Part shown: positions 1 through 9,586 of the stretch, piece after piece
Numbering within the stretch: the stretch's first letter is position 1
Layout of the letters: every line of letters begins with the position of its first letter
Assembly: GCF_031846445.1 (NCBI RefSeq)
Contig: NZ_JAVRHR010000002.1
Span: 496,001-560,000, forward strand
Source of the DNA: Croceitalea rosinachiae
Lineage (GTDB): Bacteria > Bacteroidota > Bacteroidia > Flavobacteriales > Flavobacteriaceae
Reading direction: 5' to 3'
Length of the DNA stretch: 64,000 nt
The notes under the pieces: generated by a model
What the model saw: the letters and a program-made list of their open reading frames with translations, nothing else
Told to the model about the DNA's origin: nothing
Databases searched by the model: none
Translations under genes and position numbers: made by a program

Positions 1-521
1 CTAGAAATACGAAAAGTAAAGCAGCCATTGTAGCGCTTGAAGAAGGAAAAAGCAGGGTGAAGGCTATGGCTTTAATACACCAGAAATTATACCAGAATGA
101 CGATCTTTCTGTAATTGAAATGCAGGGCTATATTGAAAGCCTAATCAATAGCGTACAATCTGTTTATAAAAAGGGTGGTCACAATATCAGTATTACAGTT
201 GATGCAGAAGCTACTGAGCTAGATATTGATCGAGCTATTCCATTTGGTCTTATACTTAACGAATTAGTTTCCAATAGTTTTAAATACGCTTTTCCTGAAA
301 GTGACGAGAACGGGAAAATTTATATTCATTTAAGAAAAAATGGAGAAGGGGGTTACTTTGAATATGCCGATAATGGTATAGGGCTTCCTGAGGATACTGA
401 TGAACGTACCAACTCATCAATGGGACTGCGTCTTATCAATAGATTGGTAAATCAATTACAATCGAAACTGAATATTGATAAGACTAAAGAAGGAGTCCGT
501 TTCTGGTTCAATTTTAAATAA
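1..521 (+). CDS. Sensor histidine kinase, C-terminal part (5' end outside window)
   Basis: This is the end of a signal-transducing histidine kinase. The reading frame is open to the left edge (first full codon at base 3), so the gene starts before the window; the GTG at 57 is internal. The visible part begins in a HisKA_2-type dimerisation/phosphoacceptor region (motif MALIHQKLYQND) and continues into a HATPase domain: N box ILNELVSNSFKYAF, G1 box ADNGIGLP and G2 box SMGLRLINRLVNQL. HisKA_2 kinases usually follow sensor or TPR modules in Bacteroidota. The phosphoacceptor appears to be the His of ALIHQKLY. Input signal and response regulator are not visible. The gene is convergent with the SDR gene, and the two stop codons abut. 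Confidence 0.85.
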   Translation, partial: RNTKSKAAIVALEEGKSRVKAMALIHQKLYQNDDLSVIEMQGYIESLINSVQSVYKKGGHNISITVDAEATELDIDRAIPFGLILNELVSNSFKYAFPESDENGKIYIHLRKNGEGGYFEYADNGIGLPEDTDERTNSSMGLRLINRLVNQLQSKLNIDKTKEGVRFWFNFK

Positions 522-1316
522 TTAACGGACCTGGCTTTTTAAGACCAGTTTATGTAAGAGTTTTGGAAAGAAGCGCTTTATAAATACTCCCTTTACTTCT
601 TTGCCTCCAATATAAACTTCAAATTTTTCTTTCTTTATAGCGGTTATCATTTTGTTGCAAAAATTGGTCGTAGACAAACCATTTTGTGTAGCACTGTCAT
701 TGCTTTCCTGTAAAGTCCCGTCTCCGGTTAAGGCACTTTTTGCAATATTTGTGTTCACAAAACCTGGGCATACCATAGTTACTCTTACTCCATGTTTTTC
801 ATGTTCCATGCGCATAGCATCAAAGAACCCGTGCAATGCATGCTTAGCACCACAATAACCAGAACGATACGGAGATGAAAATTTGCCCATTAAACTGCTT
901 ACTACTACATAATGCCCAGCGTTGTTTAACATGAAGTGTGGTAATATTGCCTTGCTCAAAGCTACGGTGCCCAAATAATCAATATCCATAATAGTTTTAT
1001 AGACACTAAAATCTGTTTCGGCAATTAAAGAGCGCTGGCTCACTCCAGCATTATTGATTTGGATATCCACTTTTCCAAACAGATCAATAGCTATCTCGAC
1101 ATAGGAGTCGGCTTTTTCAAATTCAATAATATCCAATGGAAGAATTTTTACATCCTTTGGATTCGAACATTGGTTTTTGACTTTTTCCAGAACTTCTTTT
1201 CTTCTGGCAGAGAGTATGAGTTTACAATTTCTTTTGCTAAGCTGATATGCCAATTCTTTCCCAATTCCGGAAGAGGCACCTGTGACCCAAATAACTTTAT
1301 CTTTCAATTTGTCCAT
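522..1316 (-). CDS. Short-chain dehydrogenase/reductase (SDR family)
   Basis: A 264-residue NAD(P)-dependent oxidoreductase of the classical SDR family. The nucleotide-binding motif TGASSGIG lies at residues 12-19, NNAG at 88-91, a catalytic Ser at about 140, and the YxxxK pair at Tyr154 and Lys158 (motif YCGAKHALHGF). The length and the C-terminal hydrophobic tail resemble DHRS7-like or acetoin-reductase-like SDRs that act on membrane-soluble substrates. The substrate cannot be read from sequence. It is divergent from menC with only 41 bases between the starts, so the two may share a regulatory region. It ends exactly beside the kinase gene. Confidence 0.85.
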   Translation of the reverse strand: MDKLKDKVIWVTGASSGIGKELAYQLSKRNCKLILSARRKEVLEKVKNQCSNPKDVKILPLDIIEFEKADSYVEIAIDLFGKVDIQINNAGVSQRSLIAETDFSVYKTIMDIDYLGTVALSKAILPHFMLNNAGHYVVVSSLMGKFSSPYRSGYCGAKHALHGFFDAMRMEHEKHGVRVTMVCPGFVNTNIAKSALTGDGTLQESNDSATQNGLSTTNFCNKMITAIKKEKFEVYIGGKEVKGVFIKRFFPKLLHKLVLKSQVR

Positions 1317-1357
1317 TTAAATGCTTTAACCCTAAAATATAACTAATTTCGTCAGGC

Positions 1358-2410
1358 ATGAAGGCCATTTGTAAAAAGTACATCTTAGATTTTAGAATAC
1401 CTAGTGGAACTTCTAGGGGTATACTTACCAAAAAAGAGACATGGTTTATTATCCTTAAAGAGAATGAGCGTATCGGAATTGGGGAATGTGGCATTTTAAG
1501 AGGGCTTAGTATTGATGATAGACCTGATTATGAAACCAAGTTAAGATGGACCTGCTCGAATATTCATATTGGTCTAGAAAAATTAATAGAGCAACTTCAA
1601 GATTTTCCTTCAATTCAATTTGGCTTGGAGCAGGCTTTTTTATCACTTAAATCAACAATTCCCTTTGAGTTATTTCCTTCCAGATTTACCCAAAATAATG
1701 CCGAAATAGCAATCAATGGATTAATTTGGATGGGTGAAAAGGATTTCATGTTAAGACAAATAAAGGATAAAATTACCCAAGGCTTCAAATGTATTAAGAT
1801 GAAGATAGGAGCCATTGATTTTGTTACAGAGTTACAACTTTTGGCAACGATTAGAGAAAATTTCGATAAAGATACCATTGAACTACGAGTCGATGCCAAT
1901 GGAGCTTTTAAACCTGAAGAAGCTTTAGTGAAATTAGAAAAATTGGCAGTATATGATTTACATTCCATAGAGCAGCCCATTAAACCGAAAAACTGGAGGG
2001 TAATGGCTAATTTATGCAAACAAACCCCTTTACCTATTGCACTGGACGAAGAATTAATTGGAATATCTGATGTAACAGAAAAGCGAGAAATGCTACTAAC
2101 TGTAAATCCGCAATATATCATTTTAAAACCGAGTTTAATCGGCGGATACAAAGGAAGCCAAGAATGGATTGAAATTGCAAAGAATTTAAATATAGGTTGG
2201 TGGGTGACAAGTGCTCTGGAGAGTAATATAGGGTTGAATGCCATAGCGCAATGGACCTATACTCTAAAAAATAGTATGCCACAAGGATTAGGCACCGGGA
2301 GTTTGTTCACCAACAATTTTAGCAGCCCATTGAAAGTTTCGGATGGAAAGTTATTATATCAAAATCAAGTAACTTGGCAAGATAATTTAATCGAAGATTT
2401 ATGTACATAG
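1358..2410 (+). CDS. menC: o-Succinylbenzoate synthase (MenC)
   Basis: Enolase-superfamily enzyme (350 residues) that dehydrates SHCHC to o-succinylbenzoate in menaquinone synthesis. The catalytic set is visible: KMK at residues 147-149, Asp179 (RVDANGAF), Glu205 (IEQPIKP), Asp230 (ALDEELIG) and Lys257 (ILKPSLIGG). Family members also include dipeptide epimerases, but menE lies two genes downstream, which decides the call. The last codons overlap the start of the CPBP gene by 10 bases, suggesting translational coupling. The other men genes are not in the window and may lie upstream of it or elsewhere. Confidence 0.9.
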   Translation: MKAICKKYILDFRIPSGTSRGILTKKETWFIILKENERIGIGECGILRGLSIDDRPDYETKLRWTCSNIHIGLEKLIEQLQDFPSIQFGLEQAFLSLKSTIPFELFPSRFTQNNAEIAINGLIWMGEKDFMLRQIKDKITQGFKCIKMKIGAIDFVTELQLLATIRENFDKDTIELRVDANGAFKPEEALVKLEKLAVYDLHSIEQPIKPKNWRVMANLCKQTPLPIALDEELIGISDVTEKREMLLTVNPQYIILKPSLIGGYKGSQEWIEIAKNLNIGWWVTSALESNIGLNAIAQWTYTLKNSMPQGLGTGSLFTNNFSSPLKVSDGKLLYQNQVTWQDNLIEDLCT

Positions 2411-3345
2411 AGCAAGGGTATAAAGGAGAGATAGGTTTGTGGAAATACTTTGTACTTCCTATAGGCTTTATTGCCTTAATGGTAGTGAATTATATAATGC
2501 TTTTGATTTCCCCTATAGACATAGAAGATTCGATGGCCATAATGATAGAAAACTTAGGCTCCAATATCGTCTTAATTACCTTGTTAGCGCCACTTGCTTT
2601 TTTTCTTTTCATCGTTTTAGGTTGGACATGGTTAGTGCATAGGCAATCAGTAACGAGTCTCACTACAAGTAGAAAAAAAATTGATTGGAAAAGAGTTTTC
2701 TTTGTATTTACCCTATGGAGTGTTATTACAATATTTTTTACGCTATTAGATGTTTACTTCTCACCTGATGATTATGTCCTAAATTTTGAGTGGACTAAAT
2801 TTTTGATGCTAGCCTTAATTGCTATAGCATTAGTGCCATTACAAACAAGTTTTGAAGAGTATCTTTTTAGAGGACATATGATGCAAGGGATAGGAATAAT
2901 AGCAAAGAATAGATGGATACCTTTAGTGATTACTTCAGTTTTATTTGGATTGATGCATATTGCAAATCCTGAAGTTGAAAAACTAGGTTATGGCATTATG
3001 GTCTATTATATTGGAACAGGTTTCTTTTTAGGGATAATGACCCTAATGGACGAGGGCTTAGAATTGGCATTGGGTTTTCATGCCGCTAACAACTTGATTA
3101 CAGCATTATTAGTCACTGCGGACTGGACAGCTTTCCAAACAAATTCTATTTTCAAAGATATTTCTGAGCCAGGCTTAAGTTGGGATGTCCTTATTCCAGT
3201 TTTTGTAATTTTCCCCATTCTTTTGTACATCTTATCAAAGAAATACAATTGGACCAATTGGAAAGATAGGCTAGCAGGTAAGGTATTGAGTAAAGAGCAA
3301 TTTGTTGCTTCACTAGAGGATGGTACACAAGAACTTCAAGCTTAA
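2401..3345 (+). CDS. CPBP family intramembrane metalloprotease (CAAX protease-like)
   Basis: A 314-residue integral membrane protein of the CPBP/ABI family. About eight hydrophobic segments are visible. The family motifs are present: EExxxR at residues 152-157 (SFEEYLFRGHM), then FGLMHIANP near 181-189 and GFHAANN near 227-233, which supply the metal-binding Glu and His residues. These proteins are glutamic-type intramembrane proteases used for prenyl-protein processing, bacteriocin immunity or unknown roles. The gene sits between menC and menE, overlapping menC by 10 bases and menE by 26, so all three are probably translated together. Any part in menaquinone metabolism, for example handling a prenylated product, is speculation. 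Confidence 0.85.
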   Translation: MYIEQGYKGEIGLWKYFVLPIGFIALMVVNYIMLLISPIDIEDSMAIMIENLGSNIVLITLLAPLAFFLFIVLGWTWLVHRQSVTSLTTSRKKIDWKRVFFVFTLWSVITIFFTLLDVYFSPDDYVLNFEWTKFLMLALIAIALVPLQTSFEEYLFRGHMMQGIGIIAKNRWIPLVITSVLFGLMHIANPEVEKLGYGIMVYYIGTGFFLGIMTLMDEGLELALGFHAANNLITALLVTADWTAFQTNSIFKDISEPGLSWDVLIPVFVIFPILLYILSKKYNWTNWKDRLAGKVLSKEQFVASLEDGTQELQA

Positions 3346-4390
3346 CGGTCAAAGTTTTTCTCAAGAAGAGCTAATTGAGATTGGTTATAGCTTAATCAAA
3401 GAAGGTGAAGAACATGAAATTTCCATAGGGGGCTTTTTGCTTGATTGGTTCAATGACTCCATTGAAATAATAGTGCAAACTTCTGGTTCAACAGGTATAC
3501 CCAAACAAATTTCTCTCAAGAAATCACAGATGGTCAATTCTGCTTTGGCCACAGGGAATTTCTTTCGTTTGAAACCTGGTGATTCTGCTTTGCTTTGTCT
3601 GTCTGCTGATTTTATAGCAGGTAAAATGATGCTGGTACGTGCAATAGTTTTAGGGTTGGAACTTGACATTGTTGCGCCAAGTTCTAATCCACTTTTGAAC
3701 AATAGTAATACCTACAATTTTTGCGCCATGGTACCGATGCAAGCAAAAAATGCATTGGAAAACCTGAATCAAATCAAAACCTTAATACTGGGTGGAGCAG
3801 CAGTTTCAAGCTCATTAAAACAAAGTTTAGAAGGTCTTATTACAAATTGTTTTGAAACTTATGGAATGACCGAGACGATTACCCATATTGCAGCAAGAAA
3901 TTTAAGTAATGAAAAATCACTTGATGAGGTTTTATTCCATACGTTGCCGAATATTATTATCTCAACTGATAATCGGGAGTGCTTGGTCATAGACGCGCCA
4001 AAAATTTCTGATTCCACTATAGTCACAAATGATATTGTTGAACTAATTGGAGATAATAGCTTTAAATGGTTAGGTCGGTTTGATAACATTATTAATTCAG
4101 GAGGGATAAAATTGATTCCTGAACAGATAGAAGCTAAGCTTTTTGGATTCTTCGAAAATCGATTTTTTGTAGCTGGAATTCCAGATAAAAGTTTAGGTCA
4201 GAAATTAATTTTGATAGTAGAAGGAGAACGAAAATATGATGAAATTATACAATCAATTAAATCTTTGGGGTTATTGTCCAAATATGAAATACCTAAAGAG
4301 GTTTTTATCGCACCTTCTTTTGTAGAAACAAAAAATGGTAAAGTTGACCGCCCAAAAACATTGGTCTTGATTTTACAGAAATATTTATAA
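3320..4390 (+). CDS. menE: o-Succinylbenzoate-CoA ligase (MenE), short form
   Basis: Member of the acyl-adenylate (ANL) superfamily that activates o-succinylbenzoate with ATP and CoA in menaquinone synthesis. The P-loop-like motif TSGSTGIPK is at residues 54-62; FETYGMTE and GRFDNIINSGGIKL follow, and the C-terminal catalytic Lys region reads NGKVDRPK. At 356 residues it lacks the roughly 100 N-terminal residues of typical MenE proteins (about 450), which I recall as normal for Flavobacteria. The start at 3320 lies inside the upstream CPBP gene (26-base overlap). No strong terminator follows; there is only a T run at 4408-4415. Confidence 0.88.
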   Translation: MVHKNFKLNGQSFSQEELIEIGYSLIKEGEEHEISIGGFLLDWFNDSIEIIVQTSGSTGIPKQISLKKSQMVNSALATGNFFRLKPGDSALLCLSADFIAGKMMLVRAIVLGLELDIVAPSSNPLLNNSNTYNFCAMVPMQAKNALENLNQIKTLILGGAAVSSSLKQSLEGLITNCFETYGMTETITHIAARNLSNEKSLDEVLFHTLPNIIISTDNRECLVIDAPKISDSTIVTNDIVELIGDNSFKWLGRFDNIINSGGIKLIPEQIEAKLFGFFENRFFVAGIPDKSLGQKLILIVEGERKYDEIIQSIKSLGLLSKYEIPKEVFIAPSFVETKNGKVDRPKTLVLILQKYL

Positions 4391-4458
4391 AAAGCATCGT
4401 GAGGCGTTTTTTTTATATCCATGATTTAGGTATTTTCAGGTATTAGAAAATTAACAAT

Positions 4459-5805
4459 ATGAAAAACATTTTATTTTTACTTACAGTACTTTTTTCATCG
4501 ATTTTAACAGCCCAACAGGTTTTGCCTGAAAATGAACGAGCCCAAGTCGTTGACGAAATTTTAGCAGAAAAGTTCAACAATCTGTTACCTGAATTAATGG
4601 ATAAGACGGATATCGATATGTGGGTGATCATATCAAGAGAATACAATGAGGATCCGGTATTAAAAACGATGCTTCCTGCCACTTGGTTAAATGCTAGACG
4701 AAGAACCATACTACTTTTTTATCGAGATAAAGCCAACGATAGCATTCACAAGCTAGCTGTAGCTCGCTATAATGTAGGAAAGAACATTACATCTGCTTGG
4801 GATAAGGAAAAAGAACCCAATCAATGGAGGCGTTTGATGCAATTGATTGAGGAGCGGGATCCAAAGAAAATAGGATTGAATTTCTCCAATGACCATAATA
4901 TAGCTGATGGCTTGGTAAAAACTGATTATGAAGAATTCCTTCAAAACCTTCCAAAAAAGTATCATAGTAAAGTAGTGTCTGCAGAGCAACTAGCAGTACG
5001 ATGGATTGAAACTCGAACCGAACGTGAGATGGTCATTTATACTCAATTGGTCGACATCACAACCGACATCATAATGGAGGCTTTTTCTGAGAAAGTAATT
5101 ACACCAGGAGTTACTAAAACATCAGAAGTAGTTTGGTGGATGCGACAAAAAATAACGGATTTAGGTTTGGAAACTTGGTTTCATCCTACGGTAGATGTGC
5201 AGCGAACCAGTGCTAAGTCTGAAGCTAATTTATATTCATTCTCAGACAAACCTGAGGATATGATTATTTTACCAGGAGATTTACTGCATTGTGATATGGG
5301 TATTTCATATTTGAGACTGAATACCGACTGCCAGCAATTGGCCTATGTTCTAAAGCCTAATGAAACACAGGCTCCGAAGTTTTTAATTGATGGCTTAAAG
5401 GCTGGGAATAGGGTTCAGGATTTTTTAACCGATAATATGATTGTTGGAAGAACCGGTAATGAAATTTTGGCCAAGGCTCGCGCTGAAGCCAAAGCAGCTG
5501 GCTATCGCCCTTCCATTTATACGCATCCACTTGGTTCTTACGGCCACTCGGCGGGTACGACCATAGGTATGTGGGATGCACAAGACGGTGTTATGAAAGA
5601 TGATGGTGAAAATTATCCGCTGAACATCAATACTGTTTATGCCATTGAATTGAATACCACAATCAACGTTCCTGAATGGAAAAGAGATATTCGTATCATG
5701 TTAGAAGAAGCGGGTTTTTATGGTGAAGATGGGTTTAGGTATGTGAATGGACGCCAGACCGAATTGCTGCTGGTACCGAGGATCAAGGGCTATAAGGGAA
5801 ACTGA
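4459..5805 (+). CDS. Secreted M24 family metallopeptidase (Xaa-Pro aminopeptidase-like)
   Basis: A 448-residue protein with a signal peptide (MKNILFLLTVLFSSILTAQQ), so periplasmic or outer-membrane associated. The C-terminal half has the pita-bread fold of creatinase/prolidase/aminopeptidase P. The five metal ligands can be placed: Asp in LLHCDMG, Asp in LRLNTD, His in SYGHSAGT, Glu in YAIELNTT and Glu in IMLEEAGF. The N-terminal half is a creatinase-like domain with an unusually plain sequence. Probable role is removal of N-terminal Xaa-Pro residues from peptides. It stands alone, with about 70 bases to menE and 133 to the next gene. Confidence 0.82.
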   Translation: MKNILFLLTVLFSSILTAQQVLPENERAQVVDEILAEKFNNLLPELMDKTDIDMWVIISREYNEDPVLKTMLPATWLNARRRTILLFYRDKANDSIHKLAVARYNVGKNITSAWDKEKEPNQWRRLMQLIEERDPKKIGLNFSNDHNIADGLVKTDYEEFLQNLPKKYHSKVVSAEQLAVRWIETRTEREMVIYTQLVDITTDIIMEAFSEKVITPGVTKTSEVVWWMRQKITDLGLETWFHPTVDVQRTSAKSEANLYSFSDKPEDMIILPGDLLHCDMGISYLRLNTDCQQLAYVLKPNETQAPKFLIDGLKAGNRVQDFLTDNMIVGRTGNEILAKARAEAKAAGYRPSIYTHPLGSYGHSAGTTIGMWDAQDGVMKDDGENYPLNINTVYAIELNTTINVPEWKRDIRIMLEEAGFYGEDGFRYVNGRQTELLLVPRIKGYKGN

Positions 5806-5938
5806 TTTGTTATAAATTAATAGTATTACTTTCATTTCAAACAGCTTAACTGTTAATCTCTGTTAAAGAACACTAAACTAAACTCTTTTTGTGCTAACTT
5901 ATAGTACTTAATGTTTTACTAATTAATTCATTTGTGTT

Positions 5939-7696
5939 ATGAGAAAGTATGTTCTATCTATAGTTTTGACGCTATCCTTGGTCGTTTTTGCCTTTGGTCA
6001 AGATAAACGGCAACTCAAGGGCACGGTAACCGACGGCAAGAATCCTATTGAAAATGTTAGCGTACAGGTAGAAGGTTTGTCACAAATGGCCTTGACCGAT
6101 AAAAAAGGGAAGTACCAAATTGAAGTTGCAACTGGTGACTTGATAAGTTTTTCATTCACAGGTCTAAAAACAATTCGCATCAAAATTGAGGATGTTACGC
6201 GAATCCTAAATCCTGTTATGATTCCTGACATCACCGAATTGGACGAGGTCGAGTTAACTCTCAGAAAAAGGCTTTCACAGAAGGATTTGGCAGAAGACTA
6301 CCCAGCGAACAAAAGAATTATTAAGACCGCCTGGGGTTTTTTAAATACAGATAGGGCGGCCGGTCGTGTTCAAATTTTGACGGAAGACCAAATCAATCCA
6401 GCTAATTTATGTCTTTTAGATTTGGTAAGAGGTAAATTTCCAGGTGTATCTGTGGTCGGTAATTGCAATGGTATTGGTATTACGGGTGGTGCTATTCTTA
6501 TTAGGGGCGCACATTCAATCAATAATTCTATTGCTGCTATATACGATATAGATGGACAAATATTTACTGATTTCCCTTGGTGGTTGGATATCAACAATGT
6601 CAAACGTGTGGCTATATTTGGTAATTTGGCTACCACTACACTTTATGGTGGTTTGGGTGCCTCGGGTGTTGTAGTTGTCAATACCGTAGGCGCTAACTTA
6701 AAAAACGAAGAATTTATAGACCACGCACGTTTACGTAATAATTTCTACAAGAATGATGCGCTAATACGTGAAAAGGTCAGCAATAATTGGCCTGTCTATA
6801 AAAAAGATCTTTATACAAGTAAGGATAGCGAGGATGCCAAAACGATTTACAACAAGTATTCAAAAACCTATTCAAACGCCCCATACTTTATTCTAGATGC
6901 CCAGTCATACTTTGTCAAAAATGGCGATAGCGATTTTGCCGATAAGATCATATCAGAAAATTTTCATCTTTTTGATTTTAACCCTGTCCTTTTGAAAGCA
7001 TTGGCCTACCAATATGAAGCACAGGGCAATTATGATATGGCCAATCAACTGTATAAGGATATTTTTATTCTACGTCCAAATTACGGCCAGAGTTATATTG
7101 ATATCGCAAAAAGCTATCGCGATATTGGAAGGGCCAAGCAGGCAGCTACCATTTTCGCTCGGTATAACTATTTGGTGGAGGTGGGTTTTATGGAGCTTGA
7201 TACCATTGGCCTCATGCCCATGATGAACCGTGAGTTCAACAATTTATTAGCATTGGAACGTAGAGCTGTAATGGAGATGGCTAACTCCAAAAAGAAGTTG
7301 TATTTGGCAAAAGAAGAATTTAAGGGTACTCGACTTTTATTCGAATGGAATGATGGGGAGGCTGAGTTTGACCTTCAATTCGTAAGTCCAGACAAGCGAT
7401 ATAGTCTATGGAAACACAGTTTGGCCGACAATGCGGAACAGATTGCAATGGAAAAGAATTTTGGTTATAATATAAAGGAAGAGTTGATAGACAATTCGCT
7501 ACCGGGTACCTGGCAGATCAATGTAAAATACCATGGCAATAAGAGCCTTACCCCGACATATCTCAAAGCAACTGTATATTATGATTACGGTCAGGTATCG
7601 CAGCGCAAAGAGGTTAAAGTGTTTAAGCTCAGCCTTAAAGATGTTAATCAAGAACTGTTCCCTTTGACCGTAGGAAGCAAGATGGTCTCAAGGTAA
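5939..7696 (+). CDS. Secreted plug-domain protein without barrel: CarboxypepD_reg-like, TonB plug, TPR-like, DUF2135-like
   Basis: A 585-residue exported protein (signal peptide to about residue 20, ending FAFGQ). Domains in order: carboxypeptidase-D-like regulatory domain (about 24-100, with GTVTDG and DKKGKYQIE), a SusC-like plug (about 140-250; LVRGKFPGVSV, ILIRGAHS, YGGLGASGVVVVNT), helical TPR-like repeats (about 315-420; AYQYEAQGNYDMANQLYKDI), and a C-terminal beta domain resembling DUF2135 (about 455-570; FEWNDGEAEFDLQFVSP, GTWQINVKYHG). A real TonB-dependent receptor would continue into a 500-700-residue barrel, which is absent. First of three paralogues in tandem. Domain names rest on recognition by eye; function unknown. 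Confidence 0.8.
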   Translation: MRKYVLSIVLTLSLVVFAFGQDKRQLKGTVTDGKNPIENVSVQVEGLSQMALTDKKGKYQIEVATGDLISFSFTGLKTIRIKIEDVTRILNPVMIPDITELDEVELTLRKRLSQKDLAEDYPANKRIIKTAWGFLNTDRAAGRVQILTEDQINPANLCLLDLVRGKFPGVSVVGNCNGIGITGGAILIRGAHSINNSIAAIYDIDGQIFTDFPWWLDINNVKRVAIFGNLATTTLYGGLGASGVVVVNTVGANLKNEEFIDHARLRNNFYKNDALIREKVSNNWPVYKKDLYTSKDSEDAKTIYNKYSKTYSNAPYFILDAQSYFVKNGDSDFADKIISENFHLFDFNPVLLKALAYQYEAQGNYDMANQLYKDIFILRPNYGQSYIDIAKSYRDIGRAKQAATIFARYNYLVEVGFMELDTIGLMPMMNREFNNLLALERRAVMEMANSKKKLYLAKEEFKGTRLLFEWNDGEAEFDLQFVSPDKRYSLWKHSLADNAEQIAMEKNFGYNIKEELIDNSLPGTWQINVKYHGNKSLTPTYLKATVYYDYGQVSQRKEVKVFKLSLKDVNQELFPLTVGSKMVSR

Positions 7697-7755
7697 GAAG
7701 TGGAAGCATCATAATTTGGAAAATAACTCAAAACAATCTAAAAAAAAGCATTTTT

Positions 7756-9561
7756 ATGAAAAATCTCTCTCTTTTATGTGGGTTGCTATTCTTAAGTAAC
7801 TTGGCTATGTCACAACAGATAAAAACAGTTTCTGGACTAGTAAGTGATGGTATCAAGGCGATGGAAAGTGTTAACGTTTCCATTGCGGATAAGAATATCT
7901 CTACTGTTACGGATGCGGCCGGTAAGTATAGAATTGAAGTAGCTGAAGGGGATAGGTTACAATTTTCTTATGTGGGTATGCGTACTGTAACCATTTTAGT
8001 AGAAGATGTGACAAGAACTTTAAATATCAAGATGGTTCCAAAAATTGAACAATTGGAAGGGGTTACCTTAGAAGGTAAATCTAAGAATTCAGATATTAGA
8101 TTTGAAGGAAAATCACAAAAGGAGTTGAATGATTCCTATAACTTTGATCAGGATATCATAAGAACAAAATTTGGGTATTTGAATAAAAAAACTGCTGGTT
8201 ATTCTGTACAGATCCGCGACGGTAATAAAATTAATTACGCTGCAACTAATATTTTGGGAGTTTTACAGAGCATGTTCGCTTCTGTCAAGATAAGTCCCGA
8301 AGGATATCCAGAGCTAGGAACTTCTCCAGATGACCCTGCAGCAGTTATTTACTTAAGAGCAAAATCTATACTTCTTCCCATAGCAGCTGCTTATGAGGTT
8401 GATGGGATGTTATATACCGATCCTCCACTTTTTTTAAATGTTATGGACATTGAACGGGTTGCTCTTATTGCTGGCCTAGCAGGTACGGTTAAGTATGGTT
8501 CCCTTGGAGCAGGAGGCGTTTTTGTAATCAATACAAAATCCGCTAATTTTTCCCCCACAAAAGAGCAGTTAATCAACCGAGAACAGCAGCCACTAAGAAA
8601 AACGAATTCCGTTGTTAATGCTTTAAGTCGCGAAAAAGTGGCCAAGAACGCTCCTACGTACTTAAAGGAGCTAAGAGCTAGCAGTTCGCTTGTAGACTCA
8701 AAAGCGGTTTTTGAAAAGTACCATTTGACCTATTCGAATTCTCCCTACTTTCTATTGGATGCCTATGAATTTTTTGTAGAAAAATACAACGAAGTAGCTT
8801 TCGCAGATAGTATCATCAAGGAGCATTTTACCCCTTACGCCAATAACCCCGTGCTTATGAAGGCTTTGGCCTATACTTATGAGTCGCAACAGCGCTTTGA
8901 GAAGGCGAACGATATTTACAAGGAAATCTTTATCCTTAGGCCCAACTACGTGCAGAGTTATATGGATATGGCAAACAGCTATAGAAACCTAAAAGATCCA
9001 AGTCACGCTGCTGCCATATACGCTCGATATAATTATCTTATAGAGGAAGGTTTTTTAGAAGAGGACATAATGGGTTTTAGTCCGATAATAAATCGAGAGT
9101 TCAACAACCTATTGACACTTGAGAAAGGTGCGGTTTTTGATATAAGTAAGTCCAAAATACCTGCGGTTTCAGAAAAGGATTTTAAGGGAACACGTTTAGT
9201 GTTCGAATGGAATGACAATGAGGCTGAATTTGAGTTGCAGCATGTAAATCGCGAGAACGACTACTACACATGGAAACACGGCATAGCAGACAATACTGAT
9301 GAGATAAGAAGGGAGAAAGACTTTGGATATAACGTAAAGGAATACTTAATGGACGGTTCATTAGGTGGTACATGGAAGATAAACATAAACTACTTGGGCA
9401 ACAAGAGCCTAACACCGACCTATCTTAAGGCTACTGTATACTATGATTATGGCTTAGATACGCAGCGTAAGGAAACTAAGGTCTTTAAGCTCGATTTAAA
9501 GAACGTCAATCAAGAATTGTTCACTATAGCGTCTAGCGGTCGCACATTGACGCGTCAGTAA
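7756..9561 (+). CDS. Secreted plug-domain protein without barrel, second paralogue
   Basis: A 601-residue paralogue of the preceding gene with the same order: signal peptide (ends NLAMSQQ), CarboxypepD_reg-like domain (about 24-100), plug-like domain (about 150-265), TPR-like helices (about 330-440; ALAYTYESQQRFEKANDIYKE) and a DUF2135-like end (FEWNDNEAEFELQHVN, GTWKININYLG, PTYLKATVYYDYG). The plug has drifted: the usual IRG motif is replaced (VIYLRAKSI), while YGSLGAGGVFVINT is kept. The C-terminal half is nearly identical in pattern to its neighbour, so selection seems to hold that part tightly. The gap to the upstream gene is 59 bases, suggesting cotranscription. Confidence 0.8.
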   Translation: MKNLSLLCGLLFLSNLAMSQQIKTVSGLVSDGIKAMESVNVSIADKNISTVTDAAGKYRIEVAEGDRLQFSYVGMRTVTILVEDVTRTLNIKMVPKIEQLEGVTLEGKSKNSDIRFEGKSQKELNDSYNFDQDIIRTKFGYLNKKTAGYSVQIRDGNKINYAATNILGVLQSMFASVKISPEGYPELGTSPDDPAAVIYLRAKSILLPIAAAYEVDGMLYTDPPLFLNVMDIERVALIAGLAGTVKYGSLGAGGVFVINTKSANFSPTKEQLINREQQPLRKTNSVVNALSREKVAKNAPTYLKELRASSSLVDSKAVFEKYHLTYSNSPYFLLDAYEFFVEKYNEVAFADSIIKEHFTPYANNPVLMKALAYTYESQQRFEKANDIYKEIFILRPNYVQSYMDMANSYRNLKDPSHAAAIYARYNYLIEEGFLEEDIMGFSPIINREFNNLLTLEKGAVFDISKSKIPAVSEKDFKGTRLVFEWNDNEAEFELQHVNRENDYYTWKHGIADNTDEIRREKDFGYNVKEYLMDGSLGGTWKININYLGNKSLTPTYLKATVYYDYGLDTQRKETKVFKLDLKNVNQELFTIASSGRTLTRQ

Positions 9562-9586
9562 ATTATTAATATTTAAAAATAAAACT

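Noticed and set aside
522..1346. Plus-strand open frames opposite the SDR gene (652-858, 1059-1346)
   Set aside because: Shadows of the SDR coding frame, with biased composition and no motif.
1615..2244. 209-codon minus-strand frame opposite menC
   Set aside because: The menC frame has every catalytic residue; the antisense frame has no recognisable feature.
4391..4420. Terminator after menE
   Set aside because: A T run exists, but the bases before it form only a poor, bulged stem.
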